Below, in pieces: positions 45,444-57,949 of a stretch of 64,000 bases of DNA. The stretch spans positions 7,021,001 to 7,085,000 of the forward strand of contig OX335656.1 in NCBI GenBank assembly GCA_946894095.1, given 5' to 3'. This stretch comes from Incurvaria masculella (taxonomy: Eukaryota; Arthropoda; Insecta; Lepidoptera; Incurvariidae). Below the pieces are notes generated by a model that was given only the letters and a program-made list of their open reading frames with translations, was not told the DNA's origin and did not search any database. Every line of letters starts with the position of its first letter. The first letter of the stretch is position 1. Both the position numbers and the translations under genes were made by a program.

Positions 45444-45762
45444 TCAGAGGCCCTATTACGAGTTACAAATCACTTATCCAAATTTCGTTGAGCTTTTCGT
45501 TTCCACATGTTTGCGCCCTTGAATAGAGCAGGCATTTGAGGGATAAACTAAATCGCCCGTCCATGGTATTTTATACATGTGTAGATACATATTTTCAACA
45601 CATTAATATCATTAAATATTTCTGCATACATATTTAATTCTACGGACGGGCGATTTAGTGTATTTCTCAAATGCCTGCTCTATTCAATGGTGTAAATCTG
45701 CGGTATCGAAGGGCTCAGCGAAATTTCTTATAAGTGATTTGTAACTCGTAATAGACCCTCAG
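45444..45762. repeat. 320-bp foldback element
   Basis: The arms of roughly 130 bp are inverted: CCCTATTACGAGTTACAAAT...GCAGGCATTTGAGGGATAAA...AATCGCCCGTCCAT against ACGGACGGGCGATTTAGTG...CAAATGCCTGCTCTATTC...ATTTGTAACTCGTAATAG, around an AT-rich loop. A GC-rich, unexplained segment follows at 45765-45960. Confidence 0.88.
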
Positions 45763-46052
45763 TATAATTCCGGGCGATACTTCCCAGTAGCGGCGCTGCG
45801 GGCCGCCGCCGACGCCCCCGGTCGGTACAGCGTCGGATCTGACCTCGCCCCCCGGTTGACCCACATTCGTCCCGCAGCGGTGCATCCGTGTAGATACACG
45901 GCACACCACTTCGCCACCAATGTCTGACGACTGGGGCGATGTCGCTCTGGCGACACGGCTCTCGGGTTGATTATCGTAAAAAGGAAAAAATGTGAGAGAC
46001 CTATGTAAGTAGAGATAGCCGACGAATAGTTTCAAAGTTAGCAGTTCGCACT

Positions 46053-46600
46053 TAGTTTTTAGTTGATTTCTCAGAGAGTATTTAAAGGTGGCTCTTAGTT
46101 GTTCGTTAATTTCTCAGAGAGTACATAAAGGAGGCACTCCGTTAATCGTTCATTTCGCAGAGGACTTAAAGGTGGCACTCAGTTATTTGTTAATTTCTCC
46201 GAGAGGACTTAAAGGTGGTTGTTAGCTGTTCGTTAATTTCTCAGAAAGTACTTAAAGAAGGCACTCCGTTGATCGTTAATTTCGCAGAGTGCTTATCGGT
46301 TGCACTCAGTTATATGTTAATTTCTCTGAGAGGACTTAAAGGTGGTTCTTAGCTGTTCGTTAATTTCTCAGAAAGTACTTAATTAAAGGAGGCACTCCGT
46401 TGATCGTTAATTTCGCAGAGTACTTAAAGGTTGCACTCAGTTATATGTTAATTTCTCTGAGAGGACTTAAAGGTGGCTATTAGCTTTTCGTTAATTTCTC
46501 AGAGAGTTCTTAAAGGAGGCACTCCGTGATTTGTTAATTTCTCAAAGTACTTAAAGGTGGCACTCAGTTATTTGCTAATTTATCCGAAAGTACTTAACAT
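46053..46600. repeat. Tandem array of 56-60 bp units
   Basis: About nine units containing GTTAATTTCTCAGAGAGTACTTAAAGG-type sequence followed by TGGCACTCAGTT or AGGCACTCCGTT. Two variants alternate, suggesting an older dimeric unit. Confidence 0.85.
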
Positions 46601-46609
46601 ATCCATGTC

Positions 46610-47860
46610 CAGCTCAAATTTATTATTCCATGCATAACTTCTGGTATATCCGCACGATATTACTGATTTTCGCGTCCATAAAAGATTTTCTGATAGAAAA
46701 CTATCGCCAAAATTGGCATATTTATCACATTTCTTCCTATTTCTTACAAGCAGTCTGCATAATAACACCGAAAAACATAATTTACAACAACATTTCACCC
46801 AAGCATTGTCCGAAAATAGAGTTTTCTCAATTTAATATAATAATAAATATGTGTTTGATGAGTTAGGCACACTCTGAGAAATTATCGAATGATTGAGAGC
46901 TACGTAGCGTAGGGCGAATCCATAATACATTCTCATAGAACCCGGAACCCCTGGTCCTGCTACACGCAATGCTGCCCTAACTGGGTCGCTTCACGTAGGT
47001 ATGAGCGGTTACAGAAGCCCTACTCTAACCTGAGTGCTACGGCTGGCTGAAGGACTTTATTCAGGGTTGCCAGCTGGTTAAGGTAAAAAATTCAAATAGT
47101 ACAACAGGGGAAAATACTTGAAAAAAAAACCTAATTTTAAGAACCAATCGGACGATTAGGTATGCACTCTGAAGAAATGCTTGACCAAAAAAAAAAAACT
47201 GCCGCGCAAAGTCCAAGCGGAGGTGTATGCACTCAACAACACAAACTAAAATAGGATAGGTGAAATGGATGATGTCATTCTGAATAAAGTTTTTGAAGCT
47301 CGCGAGGGGAGATATTGTGCGCGCTGAAAGCCGCGGACAAAATCGACTACGAAACAAGGTGTATGTAAGTCGGGCATAAGATCCCATTCCAAGAGTAAAA
47401 AAAACTCGACAAGTTCCAACAAAGCGGAGAAAGAAGCCGGGCTAATGCACAACGCGAGCGATTATACGAAACAATCCGCATCACGATGAATGGAAGCGGC
47501 GACGCGGCCGTTGAAAGAAGCTTCGCTCGCGTAACATTCTCCGCGGTATTAAGGCGAGAATACACTTTATCTTAAAAATACGTCATGACGTAACGTCATA
47601 TTGTTCGCGGTGTAAAACAACGTCAACATGTTATCATATCCATTACATACGTTTACCCTTCTCTGCACGAGGCATTGAGGAGCTCAATTTAATACGGGTG
47701 AAGAATAGCCTGTTTGTTAATTCAGGACATAGAATATTCATCAGACAGGATCCACCAAACCGAAAGGAACGTTCAAAATGTTCTTAAAGTGCTCACCAGT
47801 ACTGTAACTTTGAGAGATAATTGTAACTACATAGAAGTGCACCCGCTTAGAGTAACATTT
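46610..47860. other. No gene recognised
   Basis: Short ORFs on both strands lack recognised motifs; the three overlapping minus-strand ORFs at 47061-47565 are mutual shadows. Confidence 0.35.
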
Positions 47861-47863
47861 GCA

Positions 47864-48012
47864 CCCCCGATTGCACGAAGACACGGCCGAGTTAATCAAT
47901 AATCAAACACGTCACTTTTAGTGAGCCCCATGGAGTTCCTTTCATACTGCCCATACAAAATGACGTGTTTAATCGTACGTTGACTTTGATTTTTTGTCCT
48001 TTCGTGCATTTC
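47864..48012 (+). repeat. Foldback MITE, family A, copy 3
   Basis: CCCCCGATTGCACGAAGACA to TCCTTTCGTGCATTTCG, with the same CATGGAGTTCCTTTCATACT centre. Confidence 0.75.
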
Positions 48013-48624
48013 GTCAATGCTGAATATTTCAAAATGAGACAGGGAAAGGCGTTACAGGTGACGTTGCGACGACCGAATCTGACTTTTAGTTGCATTTCGT
48101 ACCATGGCAACTGGTAAATTTCAGTTCGCGGTACGAAATGCAACTAAACGTCGATTTACGCCCGTTTCCATCACCTCCAGCTACAAACATCCTAAAGTTA
48201 TCTTTCGGTTTCACCATGTAAACATGCCGTGTAAAAGTAAGTTACTTCTCGGATTTCAGGTAACTGAAGGTGGTGAAAACAGGGCTTTGTCACTCACTTA
48301 GCTGTTAAACCGGCGTGTTGGCCTAATGTTTGTAATCATGTGGTATTAGTCATACATGTCCAGAAACATAAAAGGACATACATAGTGGAGGCGACGAGCG
48401 ACGACGGAGGAACGTAATCCGAGACGGAGCGGCACGTACGGACGCGGCGCGCGGGCTAACCGGGGCCAGGGTCCCACAGCGGCCTGGCTTCGTGAATGCT
48501 ATGGCTGTCAGTGGCTTCTGAAAATTCCGACAACCATAGGATCGTGAGCCAGTTCAGCCAATTGTTGGAAGCGAAGCCCTTTCCAGCTCGAATGGGTGAA
48601 AGACGGAATTATATGGTAAATTTT

Positions 48625-48722
48625 TAGGGTTCCGTACCCAAAGGGTGCCACGCTGTCCGTCCATCCGTCTGTCACAGGGCTGTATGTCATGAACCGTAAT
48701 AGGTAGGCAGCTGATTTTGCAA
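48625..48722 (+). repeat. Family D repeat, truncated
   Basis: TTTTAGGGTTCCGTACCCAA, a short CCGT/CCAT tract and CTGTATGTCATGAACCGTAA; the right half is absent. Confidence 0.8.
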
Positions 48723-49062
48723 CTATGTGATTAAATCTGAGGTTTAGTTGCATTTTCCACATACAGTTCTATACGGACTCCGAACCATGAAACAGCTCGC
48801 ATTCGTAAGAAATTCAAACTCAGAATTAGTTGGATAAATCCACTTATATTTTATTATAACTTCAGCCGTACACATTCTAATCATACGAATACGAATTAGA
48901 TAATATTGATTTGCAATCCCACACGGTTACTCGGACATGTCAAATATGTTAAGCGTCTATCAATAAAACATAGCATATGTTGTTGCTAGGCTAATGTCAT
49001 GACAGAAACTCTTTACCCACTGCTACTAACGTCACGAATAGATCTCGCTGCATCCGAAGCTC

Positions 49063-49215
49063 AGTCCGCTAACAGATAACTGTACTTTCAAGCCTAACGC
49101 TCGTTATGAGATAACCCCGGAATCACTCAATTCGGTAGTGGACTACAATTTTGTGTGGTTTCGGGGTTATCTCATAATGCTAACGCTCAAAAGTGGAGTT
49201 ATCTATTAGCGGACT
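49063..49215. repeat. 153-bp foldback MITE
   Basis: AGTCCGCTAACAGATAACTG and the inverse of GAGTTATCTATTAGCGGACT are terminal. Inner arms TATGAGATAACCCCGGAA and TTTCGGGGTTATCTCATAA are nearly perfect. No ORF. Confidence 0.85.
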
Positions 49216-50099
49216 TAGCCTTCTGTACTTGCCTGGAATGTACAAGGAATGTACAAGGAACAAGGAAGTGAAGGACACTTGGATAAAAAAGTAACCAGTC
49301 CAAACTTCTTGGACACCGAACAGGTAACCGACTCAGTGCCTTGCCGAATTTTATCTCATTCAAACATTGATTGGTGACAACTATGAAAATTATAAAGGTT
49401 TTGCAGCACACTGTTAGCGTACTACACAATCTATACCGTACTCATGAAAATATAGATACATAAAATAAATAATAATTAAAAAATAATTCCATATGCACCA
49501 CACAACGTATCGCCCAATACAGCATGCAAACGAGACAGTTGGCACGCACGCATCGAAGAGCAATTACAAATACGTCAGTGCTTTGCAATGGCTGGCGAAA
49601 GAAAAAAAACTGAACACGATGTGTTCGCCGCAGAAACCTGCAAGTAACGGTCCTTAATTACTATATGTAGGTACATCATATGTAGTTTGCGCCATGCAAC
49701 GCTGCTTGAGAGACGCACATATCCCACAGACAAGACGTATGGACTATAAAATATATCTCGAATTTACCGAAAACATTTTAGGATTCGTTTTTTCCACCCG
49801 CTGAAGATATGCTATGATATGGCTTCCAACACATGTATACTGATATAAAATAAAGCAAACAAACGAACCATTCAGGTTTGTTTGTTTTTTTGATTGAAAG
49901 CCCAATTCTCTTTAACATCACGCTAAGACCCTTAACAGCCGAGCAAAAAGAAAAAAGTAAGGAAAAACGCTTAGGGAACATCAAGTATGCGATGCGGTGG
50001 ATCGGGGATCGAGGGCGCATTTTAACGAGCTCGGGTGATTTTCCAAAACGAAATTGACCCGAGCAGAGCCGGAAACTCAGCTATTCGAACAATAAGAGG

Positions 50100-50275
50100 G
50101 CAGAGGGAAAAACAACGCTGGGCGTGGTCGGATTCTGGGTGGGTAACCGCCTTCGACTGAGGGTAATCGTGGTTTCAATCCACGTGCAACTTTAGGTCCC
50201 ATTTATTTACTAGATGGTAGAGTTAATTTCGCCTGGTCTAGTACCATCGCACTGAATGAAAGATGGTCCCTACCT
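50100..50275 (+). repeat. 5S-headed SINE, diverged copy
   Basis: AACAACGCTGGGCGTGGTCG, TTCTGGGTGGGTAACCGCC, then GGTTTCAATCCACGTGCAAC and the GTACCATCGCACTGAATGAA body. It is truncated before the 3' tail. Confidence 0.65.
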
Positions 50276-51129
50276 GGAGCAGGATCCTGCTGCAGTTGAA
50301 TGTCGCACCAAATATGTTTCTCCTCGTCATCAAAATATTAATAATTTATTTCTCAACTATGTAACATCAGACCATCTTCCAGATGGTGTAAAACTAAGTC
50401 TTTACAAATACCTAGTACATGGGTTGTAGATGTGAAGGCAGAATGGTTAACGTAAAATATAAATAAATCGGACAAACATGTTTACTGATACAACATTAAA
50501 TAATTATTCGGCGAATCCATCCGTGACGCTTCTGCGCGTTCGAGCTTTATTATTACTCTGGGGCAAGGTGCAGGCAAAGAATACGTAATAATGGTGCAGG
50601 CATGGCACCGAGTGAATTATTTTTTTAAATCTGTCTTCGTCGGCCCGAAGCGCTAACCTAGCTGCAGCGGCAGCAATTATTTCTGGTGACTGACAGGCAC
50701 AATACTATCGAAAAGTTTTCCATAGCCGGTAAACATCAGTAACTACATTACCTTCGATCGAGGCGATTATAGAGGCAACATATTCTCAGGGATTTACAGA
50801 CCCACAGTTCAGTGGGTAACCATGGTAAAGTAACTCGCCGGCTGAACGGGCAAGTGAGTGATCAAATCTAGCGTTTAGTTGCATCTCGTGCCATGCTAAC
50901 TGACAAACGACGTTGTTATTCAGGTTAAAGAATATTTTATTTCCCAAAAGAACATTACATTCACTTATATGAGAAACATTAAATTTAGTATAAGTATTTG
51001 CGTTGTTGCGTTGCGGTTATACGGCCAAGTGAACTGAAATTTACAAGTTAGCACGGTACGAAATGAAACTAAACGTAAGATATAATCACTCACTTGCTTG
51101 TTCACCCAGCGCGTTAATTACCCTGATGT

Positions 51130-51960
51130 TGTATTGACTACCTCGATTAGATCAGCACGAGAAACACTCATTCTTTCCAGGTAATAATAGAGAACATGTT
51201 TTGAGAATTAGATAAGCGCGCGAAACAATTATCTCGTTCCGACTGTACATTACCTTCGAGTTGATTGTAGGCACAAGAAACAGTTATCTTGTTCGAACTC
51301 TACATTACCTTAGCGAAAGATGTTTTGGGATTTAGATCAGCACAAACAATTCTCTTGTTCGAACTCTACATTACTTTCGAGGTTATTATAGAGGCGAACA
51401 AGTTTTGACAATTAGATAAGCACGAGAAACAATTATCTTGGTCTGACTCTACATTACATTCAAGTATAGGCAACAAATGTTTTGGAATTTAGATCAGCAC
51501 CAGAAACAATTCGTTTGTTCGGACTCTACATTACTTAGAAGTGATTATAGAGGCGAACATGTTTTGAGAATTAGATAAGCGCGCGAAACAATTATCTCGT
51601 TCCGACTGTACATTACCTTCGAGTTGATTGTAGGCACAAGAAACAGTTATCTTGTTCGAACTCTACATTACCTTAGCGAAAGATGTTTTGGGATTTAGAT
51701 CAGCACAAACAATTCTCTTGTTCGAACTCTACATTACTTTCGAGGTTATTATAGAGGCGAACAAGTTTTGACAATTAGATAAGCACGAGAAACAATTATC
51801 TTGATCTGACTCTACATTACATTCAAGTATAGGCAACAAATGTTTTGGAATTTAGATCAGCACCAGAAACAATTCGTTTGTTCGGACTCTACATTACTTT
51901 AGAAGTGATTATAGAGGCGAACATGTTTTGAGAATTAGATAAGCACGAGAAACACTTATC
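51130..51960. repeat. Higher-order tandem repeat, 363-bp unit of ~60-bp monomers
   Basis: The monomer is about 60 bp (GATAAGCACGAGAAACAATTATCTTG..TCTACATTAC). A six-monomer block starting TTGAGAATTAGATAAGCGCG at 51201 is repeated at 51564 with only a few differences (for example TTGGTCTG/TTGATCTG). Confidence 0.93.
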
Positions 51961-52007
51961 TTGCACTGATTCTGAAGGACCTGCGAGGTGATTAGAAAAA
52001 TATTTTC

Positions 52008-52608
52008 TGGTGGGCCTTCCCGCTCAACTCCCCATACAAACGTGGAAATAAAGTCATGCGCATATTTCTTGTCATTGATCTAAAATTATACTCAAAACCG
52101 CTGTATTTGACCGAACTAGATGTCTGATGACCATTGGCATTACAAAATAGTCTTTGGTTTCTAAGTAATGATAACTTTGGAGGTAGATTGCTCAACGATC
52201 TTGTTACATAAAGATTTAAAATCAATTTGGTTTTTGTTTGATTTTTGACTACAGCAGTCGTGATTTACTTTTAGCTATAAGTCGTTTTGTAATTAAAATT
52301 TTCGTAAATCTTACCAAAAACAAAACACAATGCACATTGACTGCTTTGTGGACATGTTGCATCCTCCTCATCACGAGGACTGTCTTTTTCTTTAAAACAG
52401 AGACAGTGCCAGAGTATAGTTTTGTACCGTGCCCGCGATCGACTTAGGGCCGAGTGCACGAAAGGACAAAAAATCAAAATCAACGTCAAAGTATGATCAA
52501 ACACGTCACTTTGTGTGGACAGTATGGAAGGAACTCATATTATCTCAGCCGTCTCTTCGTGCAACCGGGGCTTAGTCCCGCCGCGGAGTCGGGAAGGGCC
52601 ACCTTGAG
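52008..52608. repeat. TIR element, family B, copy 3, with a nested MITE
   Basis: GGTGGGCCTTCCCGCTCAAC at the left and GAGTCGGGAAGGGCCACCTT at the right. It carries the same internal blocks as 36307-36802. An inverted family A copy occupies 52448-52573. Confidence 0.8.
52448..52573 (-). repeat. Foldback MITE, family A, copy 4 (nested)
   Basis: GCCGAGTGCACGAAAGGACA to GTCTCTTCGTGCAACCGGGG. The reverse orientation of the other three. Confidence 0.75.
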
Positions 52609-52752
52609 ATTAAGATCAACGAAACATTGTTTTTGTCCGCGTTAAATTACATCGGGAAACCGCCGATTTTTTCCCCCGGCTTATATCCTTTTCAACCACC
52701 TCTTTCATCCCTTAGCTAATTTTGCGTGATGATCAATCACTTGTAAGATACG

Positions 52753-53060
52753 GGAAAACCGGCCAAGTGCGAGTCGGACTCGCACACGAAGGGTTCCGTA
52801 CCATCGTAAAAAAAAAACAAAAAAAAACACGTTTTTTGTATGGGAACCCCCTTTAATTTTAATTATTTTTTAATCTTTCCTATTTGTTGTTGTAGCGGCA
52901 AAATAAATACACACTGTGAAAATTTCAGCTGTCTACCTGTTACGGTTACTGAGATACAGCCCTGTGACAGACGGACAGACGGACGGACGGACGGACGGAC
53001 GGACAGCGGAGGCTTAGTAATAGGGTTCCGTTTTCACCCTTTGGGTACGGAACCCTAAAA
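52753..53060 (-). repeat. Family D repeat, full-length minus-strand copy
   Basis: AAAACCGGCCAAGTGCGAGT to GGGTACGGAACCCTAAAAA, with about seven CGGA units. The plus-strand ORF across it is a read-through. Confidence 0.88.
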
Positions 53061-56000
53061 ATCAAGTTATTGTGCACGAAGATGCAAACGGCAAAGCGGT
53101 TATCAAGTTAAAAGCAAACATCTGACAGACACCAGACTTTATAAGAGGCAGAGATATGGGTTAAATAACATATTTTATTTTAATATGGTGTTAAAGGATA
53201 AGCCACATACTATTGAGCAATAAGAATAACTCATGATTATAAGAAAACACAAATATAAATAGTAATTTCCTGCTCTGCACTTTTTTCTTGTGAGTACATA
53301 TTTTCTACCAGTTCCTAAACTTTATTTAGCTATCCCGAAACACCTTGCATATGCGCCTTGATACATTGTTGTATTTTTGACACATCATTAGTGTCTATAT
53401 TAGTTGTAGCGTTCTGCCATCGTGTATTTATACCAACATTTATTTCGGAATTATAAAATTAACAAGTATCTTGCAACAACACCAGTTGTGACAAGCCGCG
53501 TCCATACCTAAGGAACGAGGCTTTCAAAAATAAGAAAAAATACCCTCGATTTGCTCCATCCATTCCTCCTCCAATTAGACAAATTAATACCATATCTTCG
53601 AAAAAAAGTTCAAACGTTATTTACTCTCACAACAGGTCTTGACATGAATATAATTATTTTTATTTTTACTTTAAATACCCTAAATTCAAATACTTCGCTC
53701 ATCCAAGACATCGCCCAAAGCACGTTTTGTCCGTACTTTTTCTGTTCGTTTACCTACCTTTTTTTGTTCGAGATTATATTAAAAAATCTACATTGAGAAT
53801 AAAATAAATATTAACAGATTTATAATAAATATTTTCAACTTTAAATTGTTAGTACCTATTTGTGTGATATATGTATGTACTGGTTTGTCTCTTTTTATCT
53901 TGAGTTTTATACCTAATATAACCACAATTATTACAACACGTCACTTATAAGAAACAGGCCAAACTTAAAATCAGCGACTAGCATTAGTAATATGTCAGCC
54001 TAGTCATAGCTGTGTTTGGTCCTTTTGTTGATAATGCTGTTTATTTATTTTATTTTACTTATCTTATTTTACTTGCAAATTTTTTTGTTATTCATTACTT
54101 TCACTATTCTTTCTTTACATTCGTTAAATTAATTAACATTACTTATATTTATTAATTAGTATAGCATAGTATTAAGAAATTAAGTAAGTATAAGCTATCC
54201 GATTGTATATAGACTAAGCATTTATCAATAATAAACATTTTTCATTTTACAGGAATAAGATACAATTACGTATAATGTTTTATGCACAAATGATCTTTGA
54301 CTGTCTCGATGGAGAAGTGACTAATCAGCGCGTCGGGAAACTTAACGAGCTGAATATTTTGGTCCGCCAAAACGAATAGACTGAAAAATATAAAAACATC
54401 TCAATATTCTTCACGGCATTCAGGTAGCATGCAGGGAAGCATCCTTTGTTTACAATCAAGTCGGGGAGAATTTATCGAAAATAGATTTTTCCTACAACTG
54501 GTCGACCGACGACGCCGTTCCGAACGAGAAAGAGCCGATTCGCGTTTCAAGAAGTTGCAAGACGCATAGGCGGACCGGTCGGTGGAGTGGGTGCCTATTA
54601 TTTCGCTCTTCCCGTTTCCGCCAGAGGACGCCCCACTAGGGCGGAGGCATGGTGAAATGGGGTCGGGAGCAGTTTATAAGCCACACAGTTATACGCAAAC
54701 ATGGCGGCTCGTTTGCTGGGAGACGATGAAGGCGTTTTGATAATGTTGGAGGAACTTAGAAGGCAAATAGGTACTGCTGAATTCCTCCTCGCAAGTGGCA
54801 GGAGGCTACCGAGAGGAGATTCCTTTTGAACATCACATCTCAATCACAGAATACGTTAATATGCTATAACTAAGTTGTTGACTATTTTACCAGCAGTAGA
54901 ACTATTGTACCTCGTAGAGACTTTCGCCCCCAACGACAAATCAATAAGGTTTGGATCACACAGCGACGCCACACATGAATTAAACGCCTTTGTCAACCCA
55001 TAAGCTCATTACCTACTCAGCTTCCATGCGACGAAGTGCTGAAGAAATACTAGGAAAACCTAGACCGGACCGAAAATATTGTATCAGCTGGATTTTCGTT
55101 TTTCTCGTTAAATTATTGATTTGCAACCAAACAGCAATAATGTTTACTGTTTATTCATCACCAATAGGCAGTACACTGCACTCGGATTCGTAATACATTA
55201 TCATTTGCCAATTCAACGAACACTGAAAAATAACTGACAAGAAAGTTGGCTGGATTTTTTTTAGCGTGTACTTAGTAAAGGTTTATAAAATTATTTGCCA
55301 ATGCTTGCATGTTACGGGCTATTGGTACCTGTTAGTGTAACTAAATTATTACAACATTAACTACATGTTTATGTACGTCCAATCGTACCGAATGTACCAA
55401 GTCGTATAAATCTTAGTCTTATTGAATAGACCCACTAAGGGCGGCCACTCTCCTTTCGTAATGATACCCAGCGGCAGGTTCTATACCCTCCCTCTCACCA
55501 AACAACGTCTATGCGTGCTCATTACCAACCTCACTTTCACTCATAGTGGCTCGTCGCTCGCCCCAGTGCGCCACCGAAGTAAATATTAATAATTACTTCG
55601 AGCAACTTCCGACCCTACCCCCTGCGCGTAGACACCATTATCGCCCGACCACGTCTAAGCAACGATTGGTGCGTTAGATACGAGCAATAGAGAATGCGCT
55701 CTGCCCTCGTAGCGATAGATGTCAAAGTCGCGTGCGTAGCGCCTCCCTCGCCACGTGCACACGTGTAGGCCTCCCCCGCGCGGACCCCGACGCTAACTTG
55801 ACCCAGTTCGGGATGCATCAACTCGGCGACCTTTGTGCGTCGCCACCGTGTCGCGGGCCGCGGGGGTCTTCGAAGCCGTAAGCTTCGAAGTCGTATCAGA
55901 AGACCTATCGCTTGTAGATGAACGCCACTCCAATCGTTTGTACATTGATGCAAAAAAATCATTAACCCTATATGAGTAACAAAAGCGTATTTACAACGGG

Positions 56001-56560
56001 TTGACACAAATCAACCAATCAAAGGATGACACAAATATACAATATAATACAGTAAAATTTTTGAACGTGTATAACTTGAGAAAAAAAACTCGGATTTACA
56101 CATGTTTAGTCGCTAACACCCTCATCTGTACCCCTAATCCCACTTGTCACCTAAAACTAACGTTTGCAAATGTATGGAGAAATTTAAGAGCGCGCGCAGT
56201 GAGTATTAAACGCACTAACATTTGCGAGTCTCATGCTGAGATTCATAGACATTACTCGTGCTTGGCTTAGCCTAAGTATGGCTTCCGACTGTCAAATTTG
56301 ACATTAGGTCCATACGGAACCCTAACAAGGTATGCACATTGAGAATTGTTTCGGTTTGTCAAGATTAAATTTAATCACATGTCCACTGCGTATTAAACAT
56401 AACCGAGTACCGCTAATGTATATTTCGCACGTAACGGAATTTTGAGGCCGTTAGGAGTCCACACGACATGTCACATCGATTGAATCAGATAGATCCACTA
56501 TAGAATATCCGTAAAACAATAATCGAGATTACAATACTTGATGTTTACGGATCTAGAGTG
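53061..56560. other. No recognised gene; several uncertain ORFs
   Basis: At 54701-54829 a 42-codon plus-strand frame reads MAARLLGDDEGVLIMLEELR and RQIGTAEFLLASGRRLPRGD, coherent but unrecognised. At 55615-56007 a GC-rich minus-strand ORF of 130 codons has no known motif. Segments near 55137-55210 repeat 15112-15190 (CAGTACACTGCACTCGGATT). The rest is AT-rich. Confidence 0.3.
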
Positions 56561-56567
56561 TAAAAGC

Positions 56568-56644
56568 CATGGAGGTGAATTATTTATTCACCTCCATCTT
56601 AGATGAAAAAATACCTTTTCCTTTTTCATCTAAGACCTCCATGG
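56568..56644. repeat. Nested hairpins (three-way junction-like)
   Basis: ATGGAGGTGAAT/ATTCACCTCCAT forms one stem and TTAGATGAAAAA/TTTTTCATCTAA a second, while outer CATGGAGG/CCTCCATG can close both. Confidence 0.8.
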
Positions 56645-56967
56645 TAAAAGCTTACTTCTTTCCGACGTTTGTTGGTGGACGAAACGTTTTTATGATATTT
56701 TCTTTCCCGCGACTTCTTTTTATTTTCGGAATAACATGGAGTAAATTGAGTCATTTCAATTACAAAGATTGAGTAATACAATTTTCAAATCTATTCTGTT
56801 TATTTTGTATGGTATCTGACAGCTTTGACAGATCTTTTAGGTGAGCTCGCTTAGACGCCACCTGTCGTGATAAATAAACAGTTTTCTTCCCCATTGGTGT
56901 CCCGCGCAGCGAATTGCGCCAACTTCACATCGGCTATGACACCGGCCATATATTCGCCAACAGAGTA

Positions 56968-57031
56968 ATGCTGAGATTCACAGACAGTTCTCGGCTCTCC
57001 AAACCCAAGAACTGTCTTTGAATCTCAGCAT
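56968..57031. repeat. 64-bp inverted repeat
   Basis: ATGCTGAGATTCACAGACAG pairs with CTGTCTTTGAATCTCAGCAT around a short loop. A related half copy is at 56234-56255. Confidence 0.8.
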
Positions 57032-57285
57032 GCGGAGCAGCAGGACTGGTCCATATGGACATATTGGATATGTGGTACAACACGGATGCAAACTGCGCCG
57101 GGGGACAGAAGGTTGGCAGCGCGCCAGCCACGCGCTCGCGGTGCCGCCGCACACCACCGGACCGGCTTGTGACGTGTGCGCTGCATTCGACCCTGTAATG
57201 CTATCGAGACCACAAAAAAAAACCAAGCTCGCACGGACCAAATATTACTACCACGCTGGAGGCGCGTTTACACTATTTTTTTACA

Positions 57286-57587
57286 CTTTTTTAGGGTTTC
57301 GTACCCAAAGGGTGAAAACGGAACCCTATTACTAAGCCTCCGCTGTCCGTCCGTCCGTCTGACACAGGGCTGTATTTCATCAACCGTAATAGTTAGGCTG
57401 CTGAAAATTTCAGAGTGTGTATTTATTTTGCCGCTATACTAACAAATAGGTAAAATAAAATAATATTAAAAAGTAAAGGTTTTTTGTGTGGGCCCCACAC
57501 TAAAAACCTTACTTTTTTGTGTTCAATCTTGTACGATGGTACGGAATCCTCCCTGTGCGAGTCCGACTCGCACTTGGCTGGTTTTTA
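57286..57587 (+). repeat. Family D repeat
   Basis: TTAGGGTTTCGTACCCAAAG to GCACTTGGCTGGTTTTT, with four CCGT units. Confidence 0.85.
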
Positions 57588-57594
57588 TGTTACT

Positions 57595-57885
57595 GGCCAT
57601 GAATAATGTCACACCTACTTTCATGATATTAACCCACACCTCGTGAAAACTATGTTCCACGCCAGGACCTTCCTTGCTCAACACCACATTGAACTTGATG
57701 AAAACACGGACCATTGCCGCTTAAACAATATTTCAATGCGATGGTACCAACTAGGACGGGTTTAACGCTGCCACCTAGTTATGCAAGGAAGGGGAACTCA
57801 ACTTTCACCCATTCAGAACCCGACCGTGCCCAGTGTTGCTAACCACGATGATCGCGCCGAAGGGCTACTGAGGCTAACCAAGCAT
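57595..57885 (-). mobile_element. 5S-headed SINE, minus strand
   Basis: Read on the minus strand, the head gives AGCAACACTGGGCACGGTCG and TTCTGAATGGGTGA, a diverged 5S-like segment. It is followed by the common body (TTGGTACCATCGCATTGAAA, CAAGGAAGGTCCTGGCGTGG) and ends near GGCCAGTAACATAAAAACC, abutting a family D copy. Confidence 0.68.
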
Positions 57886-57949
57886 CGTAAACCAAAACAA
57901 AAGATGTAGCAAAAAATAGACTTTCTAAGAAAAAGTATTGCAATATAAA

